Positions 35,327-44,416 of a DNA stretch of 64,000 bases are shown piece by piece. This DNA is from Flavobacteriales bacterium. GTDB taxonomy: Bacteria; Bacteroidota; Bacteroidia; Flavobacteriales_F; PHOS-HE28. The notes beneath the pieces are model-generated. The model saw only the letters and a list, made by a program, of their open reading frames with translations. It was not told the DNA's origin and searched no databases. The position numbers and the translations under genes were made by a program. Position 1 is the stretch's first letter; each line of letters opens with the position of its first letter. Location of the stretch: positions 248,001 through 312,000 of the forward strand of contig JADJVC010000006.1 in the NCBI GenBank assembly GCA_016710685.1. The letters are read 5' to 3'.

Positions 35327-36775
35327 ATGCTCAAGCAATACCTCTCCCAGAAGCTCCAGCAAAAGCTGAGCCCCCAGCAGATCCAGATGATGAAGCTGCT
35401 GCAAGTGCCCACGTTGGAACTTGAGCAGCGCATCAAAGAGGAAATCGAGGAAAACCCCGCATTGGAGGAAGGGGAGGACGTAGAGGATGAAGAACTGAGC
35501 ATAACGGAACAAACCGACAACGAGGAAAGCACCGAATCCAGCAACGAAGAGTTCGACCTGAGCGATTATTTCCAAGACGATGACACGCCCGACTATCGGC
35601 TCAGTGCGAACAACCATAGTGCTGACGATGAGGATCGCGAAACACCGCTGTCAGGCGGCACCACGTTCCAAGATGCCATGCGTACCCAACTTTCCCTGCG
35701 GCAGGTGGATGAGCGCACGGAGGAATTGGCCGAACACCTCATCGGTAATTTGGACGAGGACGGATACCTGCGTCGCGACCTCTTGCAGATCGAGAATGAT
35801 TTGGCCTTCACCGCCAACATCATGACAGACCAAGTGGAACTCGCCAGGGTCTTGAAACATGTCCAATCGCTGGACCCTCCCGGTGTGGGCGGGCGGGACC
35901 TGCGGGAATGCTTGCTGATCCAGTTGGAACGGATGCACAACGCCGTGGACGTACTGACCGCGAAGGCCATCGTGGACAAGCATTTTGACGCCTTCACGAA
36001 GAAGCACTACGAGCGCATAATGGACCGCTTGGAGATCGATGAGGAAGCGTTGAAGGATGCCATCGAGGTGATCGTGAAGCTCAATCCAAAACCGGGAAAC
36101 ACCGGTCGCGATTCTTCTCGTCCCGCGCAGGTGATCGTGCCGGATTTCGTCGTGAACGCCGTGGACGGACAGCTCGAGCTTTCACTGAACGGGCGGAACG
36201 CTCCGGAGCTGCGCGTAAGCCGCCAGTACCGCGACATGATCAAAGAGTACCAGCGCAACAAGAAAGATAAGGACGCCAAGGACGCGCTGGTCTTCATCAA
36301 GCAAAAGCTCGATTCCGCCAAATGGTTCATCGATGCCATCAAGCAACGCCAGAACACGCTGCTCATCACCATGGAGGCGATCCTGGAACACCAGCGCGAA
36401 TTCTTCCTCACCGGCGACGACACTAAGATGAAGCCGATGATCCTGAAGGACATCGCCGAAAAGGTGGGCATGGACATCAGCACGGTGAGCCGCGTGGCGA
36501 ACAGCAAATACGTGCAGACCGACCACGGCACCTATCTGCTGAAATTCTTCTTCAGCGAAAGCCTCACCACGGACAGTGGAGAAGAAGTGAGCACGCGCGA
36601 GGTGAAGAAGATCCTGGAGGAAGCCATCATTGCGGAGGACAAGCAGAGCCCGCTGACCGATGACGAACTGACTAAACTCTTGCGCGGAAAGGGCTACAAC
36701 ATCGCCCGGCGCACCGTGGCCAAATACCGCGAGCAATTGCACATGCCGGTGGCACGCCTGCGCAAGGAGCTTTGA
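35327..36775 (+). CDS. rpoN: RNA polymerase sigma-54 factor
   Basis: The 482-residue protein has all three sigma-54 regions. Region I is the Gln-rich activator-binding part (LKQYLSQKLQQKLSPQQIQMMKLLQVPTLELEQRI). Region II is acidic (EEGEDVEDEELS). Region III has the core-binding domain and the HTH (MILKDIAEKVGMDISTVSRV). The RpoN box ARRTVAKYRE is at residues 460-469. It directs transcription from -24/-12 promoters with enhancer-binding ATPases, none of which is in the window. It overlaps the next gene (TGATG), so both are translated together. Confidence 0.96.
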   Translation: MLKQYLSQKLQQKLSPQQIQMMKLLQVPTLELEQRIKEEIEENPALEEGEDVEDEELSITEQTDNEESTESSNEEFDLSDYFQDDDTPDYRLSANNHSADDEDRETPLSGGTTFQDAMRTQLSLRQVDERTEELAEHLIGNLDEDGYLRRDLLQIENDLAFTANIMTDQVELARVLKHVQSLDPPGVGGRDLRECLLIQLERMHNAVDVLTAKAIVDKHFDAFTKKHYERIMDRLEIDEEALKDAIEVIVKLNPKPGNTGRDSSRPAQVIVPDFVVNAVDGQLELSLNGRNAPELRVSRQYRDMIKEYQRNKKDKDAKDALVFIKQKLDSAKWFIDAIKQRQNTLLITMEAILEHQREFFLTGDDTKMKPMILKDIAEKVGMDISTVSRVANSKYVQTDHGTYLLKFFFSESLTTDSGEEVSTREVKKILEEAIIAEDKQSPLTDDELTKLLRGKGYNIARRTVAKYREQLHMPVARLRKEL

Positions 36776-37389
36776 TGCGCAAGGCGGCACACGCGCTTTC
36801 GTTGGCCCTTCACCCCGTGTGGATGCCCACGGTGGCCTTGGCCTTGGCCCTTGCACTGGACCCGCTGTTGGCCATGATGATCCCCGAACGCGGGCGACAC
36901 ATGCTGCTCGGCATGATCTTCCTGATGACCGCCGTGTTCCCCATCACCAGCACCTTACTGATGTTGCGCAGTGGCGCCGTTTCCGCGCTGGCCATGCCGC
37001 GTCGGCAAGAACGAACTGCGCCCTACGTGGTAACATTGGTCTACTTCGCGATGGCCTACTACCTCTTGCGGCGCACGCCCCTTCATCCCGCCGTGCTGGC
37101 ATTGTTCACGGGCATCTTGTTGTCCACGGTCGGTCTTCTGCTCCTTGGCATTCGCTGGAAGGTGAGCGCCCACATGGCCGGAATCGGTGGCGTGGTTGGC
37201 ATGGTGATCGGCCTAGGAATGTTGCACGGTTCTTCGACGGCGCTGGTGCCTGTGCTCTTCGTGCTCGCAGGCGTATTGGGCAGCGCGCGCTTGCTGGTGA
37301 CAGACCACACCTGGGGAGAGATGGCCACCGGCATGGCCTTGGGCTTTGCAACCACGCTGGGCTGCCTCCTCTTCGGAGTCTACTTCTGA
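36775..37389 (+). CDS. membrane protein, PAP2-like fold
   Basis: The 204-residue protein has five or six hydrophobic helices (for example VALALALALDPLLAMMI, LLGMIFLMTAVFPITSTLLML, AVLALFTGILLSTVGLLLLG). The closing HTWGEMATGMALGFATTLG resembles the last motif of the PAP2 phosphatase superfamily (H-x-x-x-[DE]-x-x-x-G). Earlier PAP2 motifs (KxxxxxxRP, SGH) are replaced by RRQERTAPY and SAHMAG, so catalysis is doubtful. It is coupled to rpoN by TGATG and converges on galE with a 10-base overlap. Confidence 0.75.
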   Translation: MRKAAHALSLALHPVWMPTVALALALALDPLLAMMIPERGRHMLLGMIFLMTAVFPITSTLLMLRSGAVSALAMPRRQERTAPYVVTLVYFAMAYYLLRRTPLHPAVLALFTGILLSTVGLLLLGIRWKVSAHMAGIGGVVGMVIGLGMLHGSSTALVPVLFVLAGVLGSARLLVTDHTWGEMATGMALGFATTLGCLLFGVYF

Positions 37390-38402
37390 CCTTTCGCCAG
37401 CGCCAGTTGCCAGCGCCACGCATCTCGCAAGGAATCCGCCAGCGAAAGCTCCGTGCGCCAGCCCAATAGGGACGCGCTCTTCTTCGTATCGGCGTACATC
37501 GCCTCCACATCGCCTGCCCGGCGGGGCCCGATGACGTGCGGCACCTTAACCCCGTTCACCTCTTCAAAGAGACGGACCACTTCCAGCACACTGTTGCCAT
37601 TGCCGGTACCCAAGTTGAAGGTTTCGCACAAAGGCGCTTTTTGATCACCCATCCAGCCCAGCGCGCGCACATGCGCTTTGGCCAGGTCCACCACGTGGAT
37701 GTAGTCCCTTAGGCAGCTGCCGTCCGGCGTGTCGTAGTCATTGCCAAAAACGGTGAGCCTTTCACGCAAGCCAGCAGCCGCCTGGGTGATGAACGGTACC
37801 AAATTGTTCGGCGTGCCGATGGGCAGTTCGCCGATCGTCGCTGAAGGATGTGCGCCTATAGGGTTGAAATAACGCAGCAGTACTGCTCGCAGAGCAAGGT
37901 CCGAAGCGGAGGTCTCCCGCAGCATACGCTCACAAACCACTTTGGTGTACCCGTAAGGTGAAGCGGCACCCGCAGGTGGCGTGGATTCGGTAACGGGCAA
38001 CTGGTCGGAATCGCCGTACACGGTGCAAGAGGAGGAGAACACGATATCCTTCACGCCATGCTTGGCCATGCTGCGGAGCACCGCCACCAACGAGCCGATG
38101 TTGTTCCCATAGTACTTCAGCGGGTCGCGTACGCTTTCGCCCACCGCCTTGTCCGCCGCGAAATGGATCACACCGTCCGGGGCCTCAACTTTCAGCACCT
38201 GGTCCAGCGCCTTTTCATCGGTGCAATCGATCCGGTGCAATTTGGGGACCCGCCCAATGATCTTCGCCAAGCCCTGTAACACGCGCTCATCGCTGTTCCG
38301 AAAATCGTCCACGATCACCGGTTCCATGCCCGCCGCCACCAACTCCACACAGGTGTGGGAGCCGATAAAGCCGGCACCACCGGTAACGATCACTTTTTTC
38401 AT
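37380..38402 (-). CDS. galE: UDP-glucose 4-epimerase
   Basis: The 340-residue short-chain dehydrogenase-fold protein has the NAD-binding VTGGAGFIGSHTCVEL, the catalytic S-S-C..Y-x-x-x-K set (FSSSCTVYGDS and SPYGYTKVV), and RYFNPIGAHPS and GTGNGNSVLEV, typical of GalE. It interconverts UDP-glucose and UDP-galactose for polysaccharide synthesis and galactose use. The ATG giving MKKVIVTGG is chosen; the frame is open 24 bases upstream. The neighbouring tRNA lies 46 bases upstream. Confidence 0.94.
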   Translation of the reverse strand: MKKVIVTGGAGFIGSHTCVELVAAGMEPVIVDDFRNSDERVLQGLAKIIGRVPKLHRIDCTDEKALDQVLKVEAPDGVIHFAADKAVGESVRDPLKYYGNNIGSLVAVLRSMAKHGVKDIVFSSSCTVYGDSDQLPVTESTPPAGAASPYGYTKVVCERMLRETSASDLALRAVLLRYFNPIGAHPSATIGELPIGTPNNLVPFITQAAAGLRERLTVFGNDYDTPDGSCLRDYIHVVDLAKAHVRALGWMGDQKAPLCETFNLGTGNGNSVLEVVRLFEEVNGVKVPHVIGPRRAGDVEAMYADTKKSASLLGWRTELSLADSLRDAWRWQLALAKGQK

Positions 38403-38448
38403 CGCTCGCGAATTTTGAAGCTTCAATAGCCGGTTTCAATCCAATATG

Positions 38449-38521
38449 TGGGCCCAGCAGGATTTGAACCTGCGACCAACGGATTATGAGTCCGCTGCTC
38501 TGACCGCTGAGCTATAGGCCC
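38449..38521 (-). tRNA. tRNA with CAU anticodon, probably tRNA-Ile2
   Basis: The 73-nt cloverleaf has acceptor GGGCCTA/TGGGCCC, anticodon loop CTCATAA (anticodon CAU), T arm GCAGG-TTCAAAT-CCTGC, and no encoded CCA. The anticodon/variable part ACTCATAATCCGTTGGTCGC resembles isoleucine tRNAs whose CAU is changed to lysidine-AU by TilS, more than elongator Met. A TATTTTCG box lies about 12 bases upstream. Confidence 0.88.
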
Positions 38522-38653
38522 GGTAAGGGCCGCGAAAATAGCCGTTGGCGCGCCTTTTGGCCATGGTCGCCGTGAACTTCGCTAGGTCGGAACGTGCCAA
38601 ACGCCGTCCAGCAGCGGCTTAGCGCAGTTTTTTCAGCACCGGAAATGATCTGC

Positions 38654-38683
38654 TTGCAGGAATGCCCGGACTTCCTACTTTTG
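38654..38683 (+). promoter_or_regulatory. promoter of tRNA-Asn, TTG-N19-TACTTTTG
   Basis: The -33 TTG is at 38654-38656 and the -7 TACTTTTG at 38676-38683. The start would be about 20 bases before the tRNA. This is one of the best promoter matches in the window. Confidence 0.7.
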
Positions 38684-38708
38684 CGCTCCCTTTGAAAGAG
38701 GGGTACCT

Positions 38709-38782
38709 TCCCTGGTAGCTCAGCTGGTTAGAGCACCTGACTGTTAATCAGGGGGTCGTTGGTTCAAGTCCAACCCGGGGAG
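38709..38782 (+). tRNA. tRNA-Asn (GTT)
   Basis: The 74-nt cloverleaf has acceptor TCCCTGG/CCGGGGA, D arm GCTCAGCTGGTTAGAGC, anticodon loop CTGTTAA (GTT) and T arm GTTGG-TTCAAGT-CCAAC, with discriminator G and no encoded CCA. It has its own promoter and terminator. Confidence 0.95.
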
Positions 38783-38784
38783 CG

Positions 38785-38815
38785 AAAGGCCTCAGCGTAA
38801 AGCTGGGGCCTTTTT
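38785..38815 (+). terminator. terminator of tRNA-Asn
   Basis: AAAGGCC-T-CAGC pairs with GCTG-G-GGCCTTT around GTAAA and runs into TTTTT. Confidence 0.85.
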
Positions 38816-38883
38816 GTGCTCAATTGGAAGGTTTAGCCCCATTGCCGTTCCTGTAACGAGTGCGGCAGAAACTTTATTCCCCG

Positions 38884-39087
38884 CTATTGTCCCGAAACCC
38901 CTTGGCCACGGAAATGCGCGAGAACATTTCGAAGTAAGGTGCCTATGAATACACCGATCATGATCAGGTAGATCATTTGGATAGCCCGGATGTTCTCATT
39001 ACCGACCAAGCGCGAAAACCCACTTATGGTCAGGATGAGCCCAAGAGCGGGCAGGGCAAATTGGCGCATGCGGGTTTTGCGTTCCAT
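38884..39087 (-). CDS. small membrane protein, 67 residues
   Basis: Two hydrophobic helices (FALPALGLILTISGFSRLV and AIQMIYLIMIGVFIGTLLRNVL) lie between basic ends (MERKTRMRQ and HFRGQGVSGQ). No family is recognised. A TACATTCG box lies about 20 bases upstream of the ATG on the same strand, and codon content is coding-like, so it is probably real. It stands alone between the tRNA-Asn terminator and preA. Confidence 0.6.
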   Translation of the reverse strand: MERKTRMRQFALPALGLILTISGFSRLVGNENIRAIQMIYLIMIGVFIGTLLRNVLAHFRGQGVSGQ

Positions 39088-39245
39088 GGTGGTGGGGTTT
39101 AAGTTGAACGAATGTAGCGAAGGGAACGGATCAACATGTTATTCATAGGACTGCATCTTTCACATGCCACTCTAATGCATGGAACAGCTTGGAATCTGAA
39201 TGCCAAGGCGATTCCCATTTTCCAGGGGAATGGCTGACCCCGCGC

Positions 39246-40595
39246 TTATCCCTTGTAATGCCGCGGCTTCACCTTTGCCAGCGCCTCCGCAGGTTCAGGA
39301 ACCCAATGGTGCAAGCCGCCAGCCAGTGGATCATCGAAGGTCTTCGGGAGGTTGCCTTCGCGCGTGCGGTCACCCCAGGTGAGGTGTTGCTTGCCGTCAT
39401 CGCGGCGCTCCATGGTGATGCAATCTTCCACGGGACAAACAATGGAGCAGAGGTTGCAACCCACGCAGTTTTCTTCGATGATCGTCGGTTTGCGGTCCGC
39501 AGGGTCGCTGCTTAGCGAAATGGCCTGGTGCGCGCCGTCCTCGCAGGCGGTGTAGCAGAGCTGGCAGCCGATGCACTTGTCTTTGTTGATGTCGGCCACC
39601 ACCTTGTATTTCAGGTTGAGGTCTTCCCAATGCAAAATGTTCGGGAGCGCTTTTCCGCGGAAGTCTTCTATGGTCTTAAAGCCTTTTTCATCCATGTAGC
39701 GCTCCAGTCCTGTTTTCAAGTCGCGGATAATGCCGAAGCCGAAGTGCATTACGGCGGTGCAAACTTGCACGGAAGTGGCACCAAGAAGAATGAATTCCGC
39801 AGCGTCACGCCAATTCTCCACGCCGCCGATCCCGCTGATCGGAATGCCGACCTGCTTGTCCTGCGCACAGTTTTTCAGCATGTTCAGCGCAATGGGCTTC
39901 ACGGCCGGACCGCAGTAACCACCGTTGGTGCTCTTGCCGTCCACGTTGGGGGAGGGCACGAAGGTGTCCAAGTCCACGCCGATGACGCTTTGGATCGTGT
40001 TGATCAACGAGATCGCATCGCTACCACCTGCTCTTGCAGCACGCGCCGGCCGCGTGATGTCCGAAATGTTCGGCGTGAGCTTGGTGATCACGGGGATTTT
40101 GGCCACTTCCTTCACCCATTCCACAATGGTCTGCAACACCTTCGGCTCCTGGCCCACGGCGCTGCCCATGCCACGCTCGCACATACCGTGCGGACAGCCG
40201 AAGTTCAGCTCGATGCCATCGGCCCCGGCGTTCTCCACGTCGCGGACGATGTTGTGCCATTCCTCGCGCGTCTCCACCATCAGCGAAGCGATCACGGCAT
40301 GGTCAGGGAAGCGCTTCTTTACCTCGGAGATCTCGCGCAGGTTGTCCTTCAACGGCCGGTCGGTTATCAGCTCGATGTTGTTGAAGCCCATCATGCGGTT
40401 GTCGCGGTAGTTCAAGCTGCCGTAGCGGCTGCTCACGTTCACCACGGGCACGCCGAGCGTCTTCCACACGGCGCCGCCCCAGCCCGCATCAAAGGCTTTC
40501 ATGATCTGGTAGCCACTGTTGGTGGGCGGCGCGCTGGCGAGCCAAAAAGGGTTCGGGCTTTTGATGCCCGCGAGGTTGGTCCTGAGATCTGCCAT
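39246..40595 (-). CDS. preA: NAD-dependent dihydropyrimidine dehydrogenase, subunit PreA
   Basis: PreA with PreT reduces uracil and thymine to dihydropyrimidines, the first step of reductive pyrimidine breakdown. The 449-residue protein has the FMN-barrel dehydrogenase domain (LASAPPTNSGYQIMKAF, GADGIELNFGCPHG with the active-site region, KLTPNISDI) and a C-terminal ferredoxin domain with two 4Fe-4S motifs, CIGCQLCYTACEDG and CVGCNLCSIVCPVE. It lies four bases behind preT in an operon with a beta-ureidopropionase-like gene. Confidence 0.94.
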   Translation of the reverse strand: MADLRTNLAGIKSPNPFWLASAPPTNSGYQIMKAFDAGWGGAVWKTLGVPVVNVSSRYGSLNYRDNRMMGFNNIELITDRPLKDNLREISEVKKRFPDHAVIASLMVETREEWHNIVRDVENAGADGIELNFGCPHGMCERGMGSAVGQEPKVLQTIVEWVKEVAKIPVITKLTPNISDITRPARAARAGGSDAISLINTIQSVIGVDLDTFVPSPNVDGKSTNGGYCGPAVKPIALNMLKNCAQDKQVGIPISGIGGVENWRDAAEFILLGATSVQVCTAVMHFGFGIIRDLKTGLERYMDEKGFKTIEDFRGKALPNILHWEDLNLKYKVVADINKDKCIGCQLCYTACEDGAHQAISLSSDPADRKPTIIEENCVGCNLCSIVCPVEDCITMERRDDGKQHLTWGDRTREGNLPKTFDDPLAGGLHHWVPEPAEALAKVKPRHYKG

Positions 40596-40599
40596 GGGC

Positions 40600-42033
40600 T
40601 TATTTCTTCAAGTATTGATCAATTCCGTGCGCTGCTTTCTTTGCTTCTGCCGCAGCGTTCACCACTTCCACACCGCCGTTCACTGCGTCACCTGCGGCGA
40701 AGTATTTTGCATTGTTGGTCTGGAAATGTTCGTTCACAACCAGCCTTCCGCGATCATCGAGGATGCGGCTCTTGTGTTCCAGCTTCACGCCGGAGATCTG
40801 CTCCAGTAACTCCACCTGCTTTCCTTGGCCGGTGCCGAGCAGCACCATATCACAGGGCTCCACGAACTCGCTTCCGGGGATCGCTTCGATCTTGCCGTAA
40901 GCTGCTTTGTTGCGGATGAACTTCACACCCTTAACAGCCTTGTCACCCATTACTTCCCCACGCGTCACATTGAACACACCCTCGGCACCGCCCTTTTTTC
41001 CGAGGTCGAACTCGAAGCCGTACGCGCCCATTTCCTCCGGCCCGCGACGGTAAGCAACGATCACGCTTTCGGCACCCATGCGGCAGCTTTCGCTGGCAGC
41101 GTCCATCGCGGTGTTGCCGCCTCCGAGCACGATCACCTTTTTGCCGACTGGAGTCTTTTGTTGCTTCATCCGCAGCTCCTCCACGAACTCCAATGCACCG
41201 ATCACACCTTGCTTGTCTTCGCCGGGTACGCCCAAGGAAGAAGTCCCCCCCAAGCCGATGCCGATGAAGATCGCATCATAACCTTTCTCCAGTTTTTCAA
41301 AATCCGCACGACCGGTGATCGGTTTGTTGTAATGCACGTTGAAGCCGAACTGTTCTTGCAAGTAGTTGACCTCATCAACCGCTTCCTCGTTCGTTAATTT
41401 ATATGGCGCCACGCCATAGACGCAGAGGCCGCTGGGCTTGGCCTTCGCTTCGTAGATGTCCACCGCATGGCCGAGCATGCGTAATTCGCAAGCAGCGGAA
41501 ATACCCGCGGGACCTGCACCCACAATGGCAATCTTCTTGCCGGTGTCTTTGCCAGTGCGGAAAAGCTTTTTCTTCGAGCGGATCACCCTGTCCGTAGCAT
41601 GTGCTTGCAAGCGCCCGATCTCGATGGGCTTCACATCCTGGTGGTTGTACACGCAAGCGCCTTCGCAGAGTTCCTCGGTCGGGCAAACATTCCCGCAGGC
41701 ATGGCCCATCCAGTTGCTCTCATAGATCGTCTTGGCCGCACCGTCTTTGTTGTCACTGTTGATCTGCCGGATGAAGAGCGGTATGTCAATCCCCGTGGGA
41801 CACGCGTTGATGCATGGAGCATCGTAGCAGTACAGGCAGCGGGAGCTCTCGTAGTAGGCTTCCGTGTCCGTCATCAACGGCTTCTTCGGGTGGAAGTTCT
41901 TTCGAACTCCGCTTTTGAACTGGGTCGTTTGTATTCTGCCATTGGATGCGTTTCCTGTTACGGGTTGATGTGTTGCGGGTTCAGACGTTACGGGTTGGTG
42001 GGTTACGAGTTGGTGGTGCTGTGGATCGAACAC
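40600..42033 (-). CDS. preT: dihydropyrimidine dehydrogenase flavoprotein subunit PreT
   Basis: The 477-residue protein has the N-terminal Fe-S domain (RCLYCYDAPCINACPTGIDI, HACGNVCPTEELCEGACVY), the FAD fold (KIAIVGAGPAGISAACEL), the NAD(P) fold (VIVLGGGNTAMDAA) and the closing FAD motif KYFAAGDAVNGG. It takes electrons from NADH for PreA. The first 25-30 residues (HHQLVTHQPVTSEPATHQPV) are encoded by a tandem TTACGGGTT-type repeat, so the true start may be further in; the nearest internal ATG gives MTDTEAYYESS. It sits between preA and the ureidopropionase-like gene. Confidence 0.92.
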   Translation of the reverse strand: MFDPQHHQLVTHQPVTSEPATHQPVTGNASNGRIQTTQFKSGVRKNFHPKKPLMTDTEAYYESSRCLYCYDAPCINACPTGIDIPLFIRQINSDNKDGAAKTIYESNWMGHACGNVCPTEELCEGACVYNHQDVKPIEIGRLQAHATDRVIRSKKKLFRTGKDTGKKIAIVGAGPAGISAACELRMLGHAVDIYEAKAKPSGLCVYGVAPYKLTNEEAVDEVNYLQEQFGFNVHYNKPITGRADFEKLEKGYDAIFIGIGLGGTSSLGVPGEDKQGVIGALEFVEELRMKQQKTPVGKKVIVLGGGNTAMDAASESCRMGAESVIVAYRRGPEEMGAYGFEFDLGKKGGAEGVFNVTRGEVMGDKAVKGVKFIRNKAAYGKIEAIPGSEFVEPCDMVLLGTGQGKQVELLEQISGVKLEHKSRILDDRGRLVVNEHFQTNNAKYFAAGDAVNGGVEVVNAAAEAKKAAHGIDQYLKK

Positions 42034-42062
42034 GTAACACGTAACTCGTTAACGCGTAACGA
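41945..42062. repeat. TTACGGGTT tandem-type repeat
   Basis: Units such as GTTACGGGTTG, GTTACGAGTTGG and, inverted, CACGTAACACGTAACTCG run across the 5' end of preT and the gap before it. A second array lies at 42947-42998. Confidence 0.6.
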
Positions 42063-42071
42063 ACTTGTATT

Positions 42072-42938
42072 TCAAAGCTCCACCAACCTTCCATAAGTCT
42101 CCGGCCTTCTGTCGCGAAAGAACTGCCACGTGCTCCGTACTTCTTCGATCAGGTCCAGATCAAATTCAGCAATGAGCAGTTCATCGTCATCGCGGCTGGC
42201 TTGTGCGAAGATCTGACCCCGTGGGTCCACGAAGTAGCTCTGGCCATAGAATTTGCCGAGGTTCCACGGTTTCTCCTCGCCAACGCGATTGATGCAGCCC
42301 ATGAAGTAGCCGTTCGCTGCGGCGTGCGCCGGTTGCTCCAACTTCCAGAGGTATTCGCTCAAACCAGCGACGGTCGCCGAAGGGTTGTACACGATCTCCG
42401 CGCCGTTCAATCCCAGGCATCTTGCGCCATCAGGGAAGTGGCGGTCGTAGCAGATGTACACACCCACTTTCGCATACTTCGTTTGGAAAACAGGGTAACC
42501 TAAGTTGCCGGGCTTGAAGAAGAATTTCTCCCAGAAACCGGTGGTGTGCGGAATGTGGTTCTTGCGGTACTTGCCCAAGTAGGTGCCATCCGCATCGATT
42601 ACCGCCGCCGTGTTGTAAAGCACACCAGGTGACTCCTTCTCGTAGATCGGCACAATGATGACCATGTTGTACTTCTTGGCGTAGGTCTGCATCAGCTCCG
42701 TTGTGGGGCCGGGCACGGGCTCCGCGCTTTCGTACCACTTCTTGTCCTGACCCGGGCAGAAGTAGGGCGTGTTGAAGATCTCCTGCAAACACAGGATCTG
42801 CACACCTTCTTTTCCTGCTTTTTCGATCAACGGGATGTGCTTCTGCACCATCGCATCAATGATCTCGGGGATGGTGCCTTCGCCTTCCGTTTTCGGGAGG
42901 CTCATCTGGATAAGGCCTGACTTGATCTTTCTTGGCAT
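42072..42938 (-). CDS. carbon-nitrogen hydrolase, beta-ureidopropionase-like
   Basis: The 288-residue nitrilase-superfamily protein has the catalytic Glu in CLQEIFNTPYF, Lys in KYRKNHIPH and Cys in YICYDRHFPDGARCLG. The sequence around CYDRHFP and the ending WQFFRDRRPETYGRLVEL match N-carbamoyl-beta-alanine / N-carbamoylputrescine amidohydrolases. Next to preA and preT the likely job is the last step of uracil breakdown, releasing beta-alanine, CO2 and ammonia. The middle enzyme, dihydropyrimidinase, is not in the window. A repeat fills the gap on each side. Confidence 0.88.
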   Translation of the reverse strand: MPRKIKSGLIQMSLPKTEGEGTIPEIIDAMVQKHIPLIEKAGKEGVQILCLQEIFNTPYFCPGQDKKWYESAEPVPGPTTELMQTYAKKYNMVIIVPIYEKESPGVLYNTAAVIDADGTYLGKYRKNHIPHTTGFWEKFFFKPGNLGYPVFQTKYAKVGVYICYDRHFPDGARCLGLNGAEIVYNPSATVAGLSEYLWKLEQPAHAAANGYFMGCINRVGEEKPWNLGKFYGQSYFVDPRGQIFAQASRDDDELLIAEFDLDLIEEVRSTWQFFRDRRPETYGRLVEL

Positions 42939-42946
42939 GTTCTGAA

Positions 42947-42998
42947 GCGTTACGAGTTACGCGTTGCGGGTTAGCGAGTTACGGGTTTGCGCGTTAAA
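42947..42998. repeat. TTACGGGTT-type repeat, second array
   Basis: GCGTTACGAGTTACGCG and GCGAGTTACGGGTTTGCG are variants of the units at 41945-42062. It lies directly upstream of the nitrilase-family gene. Confidence 0.55.
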
Positions 42999-43091
42999 CG
43001 CATTTCCGGAACCCGATAGGAATGCCAATGTAGCGAACTGTTTGCGAGCCGCGCAACTTCACGTTCGTTCCGGCACACCGTTCTTTGGGGA

Positions 43092-44416
43092 ATGAAGCGC
43101 ATGGCATCATTGGCTTCGTGGCTCTTTCTGGCCGCAGCCATGGCTTACCTGGCGTACGTTCCCACGCGTTCGCAAAGTGCGCCATTATTGGCCGGGTTTG
43201 CTGTCGCTTTCGCGGCATACCTGCTGGCGGCAAGGCGCGCACCTGATACCGCGAAGGGCCTGATCACCTTGGCCATGGGGCTGCGCGTACTGCTCTTCTT
43301 CGCGCCCGTTAGTTGGACGGACGACCACTTCCGCTATTTATGGGACGGCATGTGCTCCGTGGAAGGGATCTCCCCGTTCGGTTCAACGCCTGAGGAATTG
43401 CTGGCTGAAGACCCTGAGGCGTTCACGCCGGAAGCCTATGCGCAGCTCAACTCCCCGCATTTTTATTCCGTTTACCCACCCGTGGCGCAAACCGCTTTTT
43501 GGGCCGCCGCTGCAGTAGGGCAAGGCAATATTTTGCACGCGACATGGGCGATGCGTGTGATCGTGCTGCTTGCAGAACTACTTACGCTATTGGCCTTGGC
43601 TGTGTTGCTGAAGGGGCCGAAGAATGCTGCGTGGTTGTTGGCCTTGTATGCGCTGAACCCGCTCGTGCTGATGGAGTTCACGGTGAATCTGCATACCGAG
43701 GCACTGGCCCTGCCCGCCTGCCTTTGGGCGCTCGTGCTTTTACGCCGCGAACGCAGTTTCGGCGCGGCGGCATTGCTGGCCATTGCAGCATCCGTGAAAC
43801 TTTGGCCGATCCTTTTTCTCGCGTGGCTGCCGGTGAAATACGGACTGAAAAAATCCATCGCACCGATTGCTTTCGCCGCCTCTGTTTTCACGGTGGCATG
43901 GGTGCCGTTTTGGACACCCGACCTGGTGCCGCACTTCCTTTCCAGCGTGAAGCTATATGGCAATTATCTTGAACTGAACGGCTTACTTTTCGAAAGCTTG
44001 CGCCGCGTGCTGGGCGATACAGCGGTGAAGGGAACAGGGCTGTTGCCTGCATTCATGCTGCTCAGCATCGGATCATTGGCAGCCTGGTCATGGTGGAAGA
44101 AGCAAATTTCCTTCGCAGGATTCATGCTGTGGGTCTCCGCCATTTTTCTTTCTGTGGTCAAGTGGTACACCCGTGGTACATACTCCCTTTGGTGGCGTTC
44201 GGCATAGCCAGTAATTGGTATTGGCCAGTCGCTTGGTCCTTGTTGATCATGCCCACATACCTCACCTACGGCCAAGTGCCGTTTGCACAACCGTATTGGT
44301 GGATACCGGTGGAATACGGCCTCTTGGCCGCCTTTATGGCCTGGGAATGGCGCTTCGCGCCGTGGCGGAAAAGCAGATCGCCGGAGGTTCCGGACAGCGC
44401 TATTCCGCAACGTTGA
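43092..44416 (+). pseudogene. GT-C family membrane glycosyltransferase, frameshifted near 44150
   Basis: This multi-pass protein (about ten helices) has an early acidic motif WTDDHFRYLWDGMCS typical of polyprenol-phosphate-sugar-dependent GT-C enzymes (mannosyltransferase/GT87-like), then LNSPHFYSVYPPVAQ and NLHTEALALPACLW. The frame breaks after WVSAIFL. The remaining part, VVHPWYILPLVAFGIASNWYW to SAIPQR, including the conserved HPWY segment, is one frame back. One missing base in TTTTT (44144-44148) or in the AA near 44161 explains it and gives a protein of about 441 residues. The end overlaps the convergent protease gene by 17 bases. Acceptor unknown. Confidence 0.78.

Noticed and set aside
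44090..44416. Separate small membrane-protein gene at the end of the GT-C gene
   Set aside because: Its sequence continues the helices and HPWY motif of the upstream frame; one missing base explains the split.
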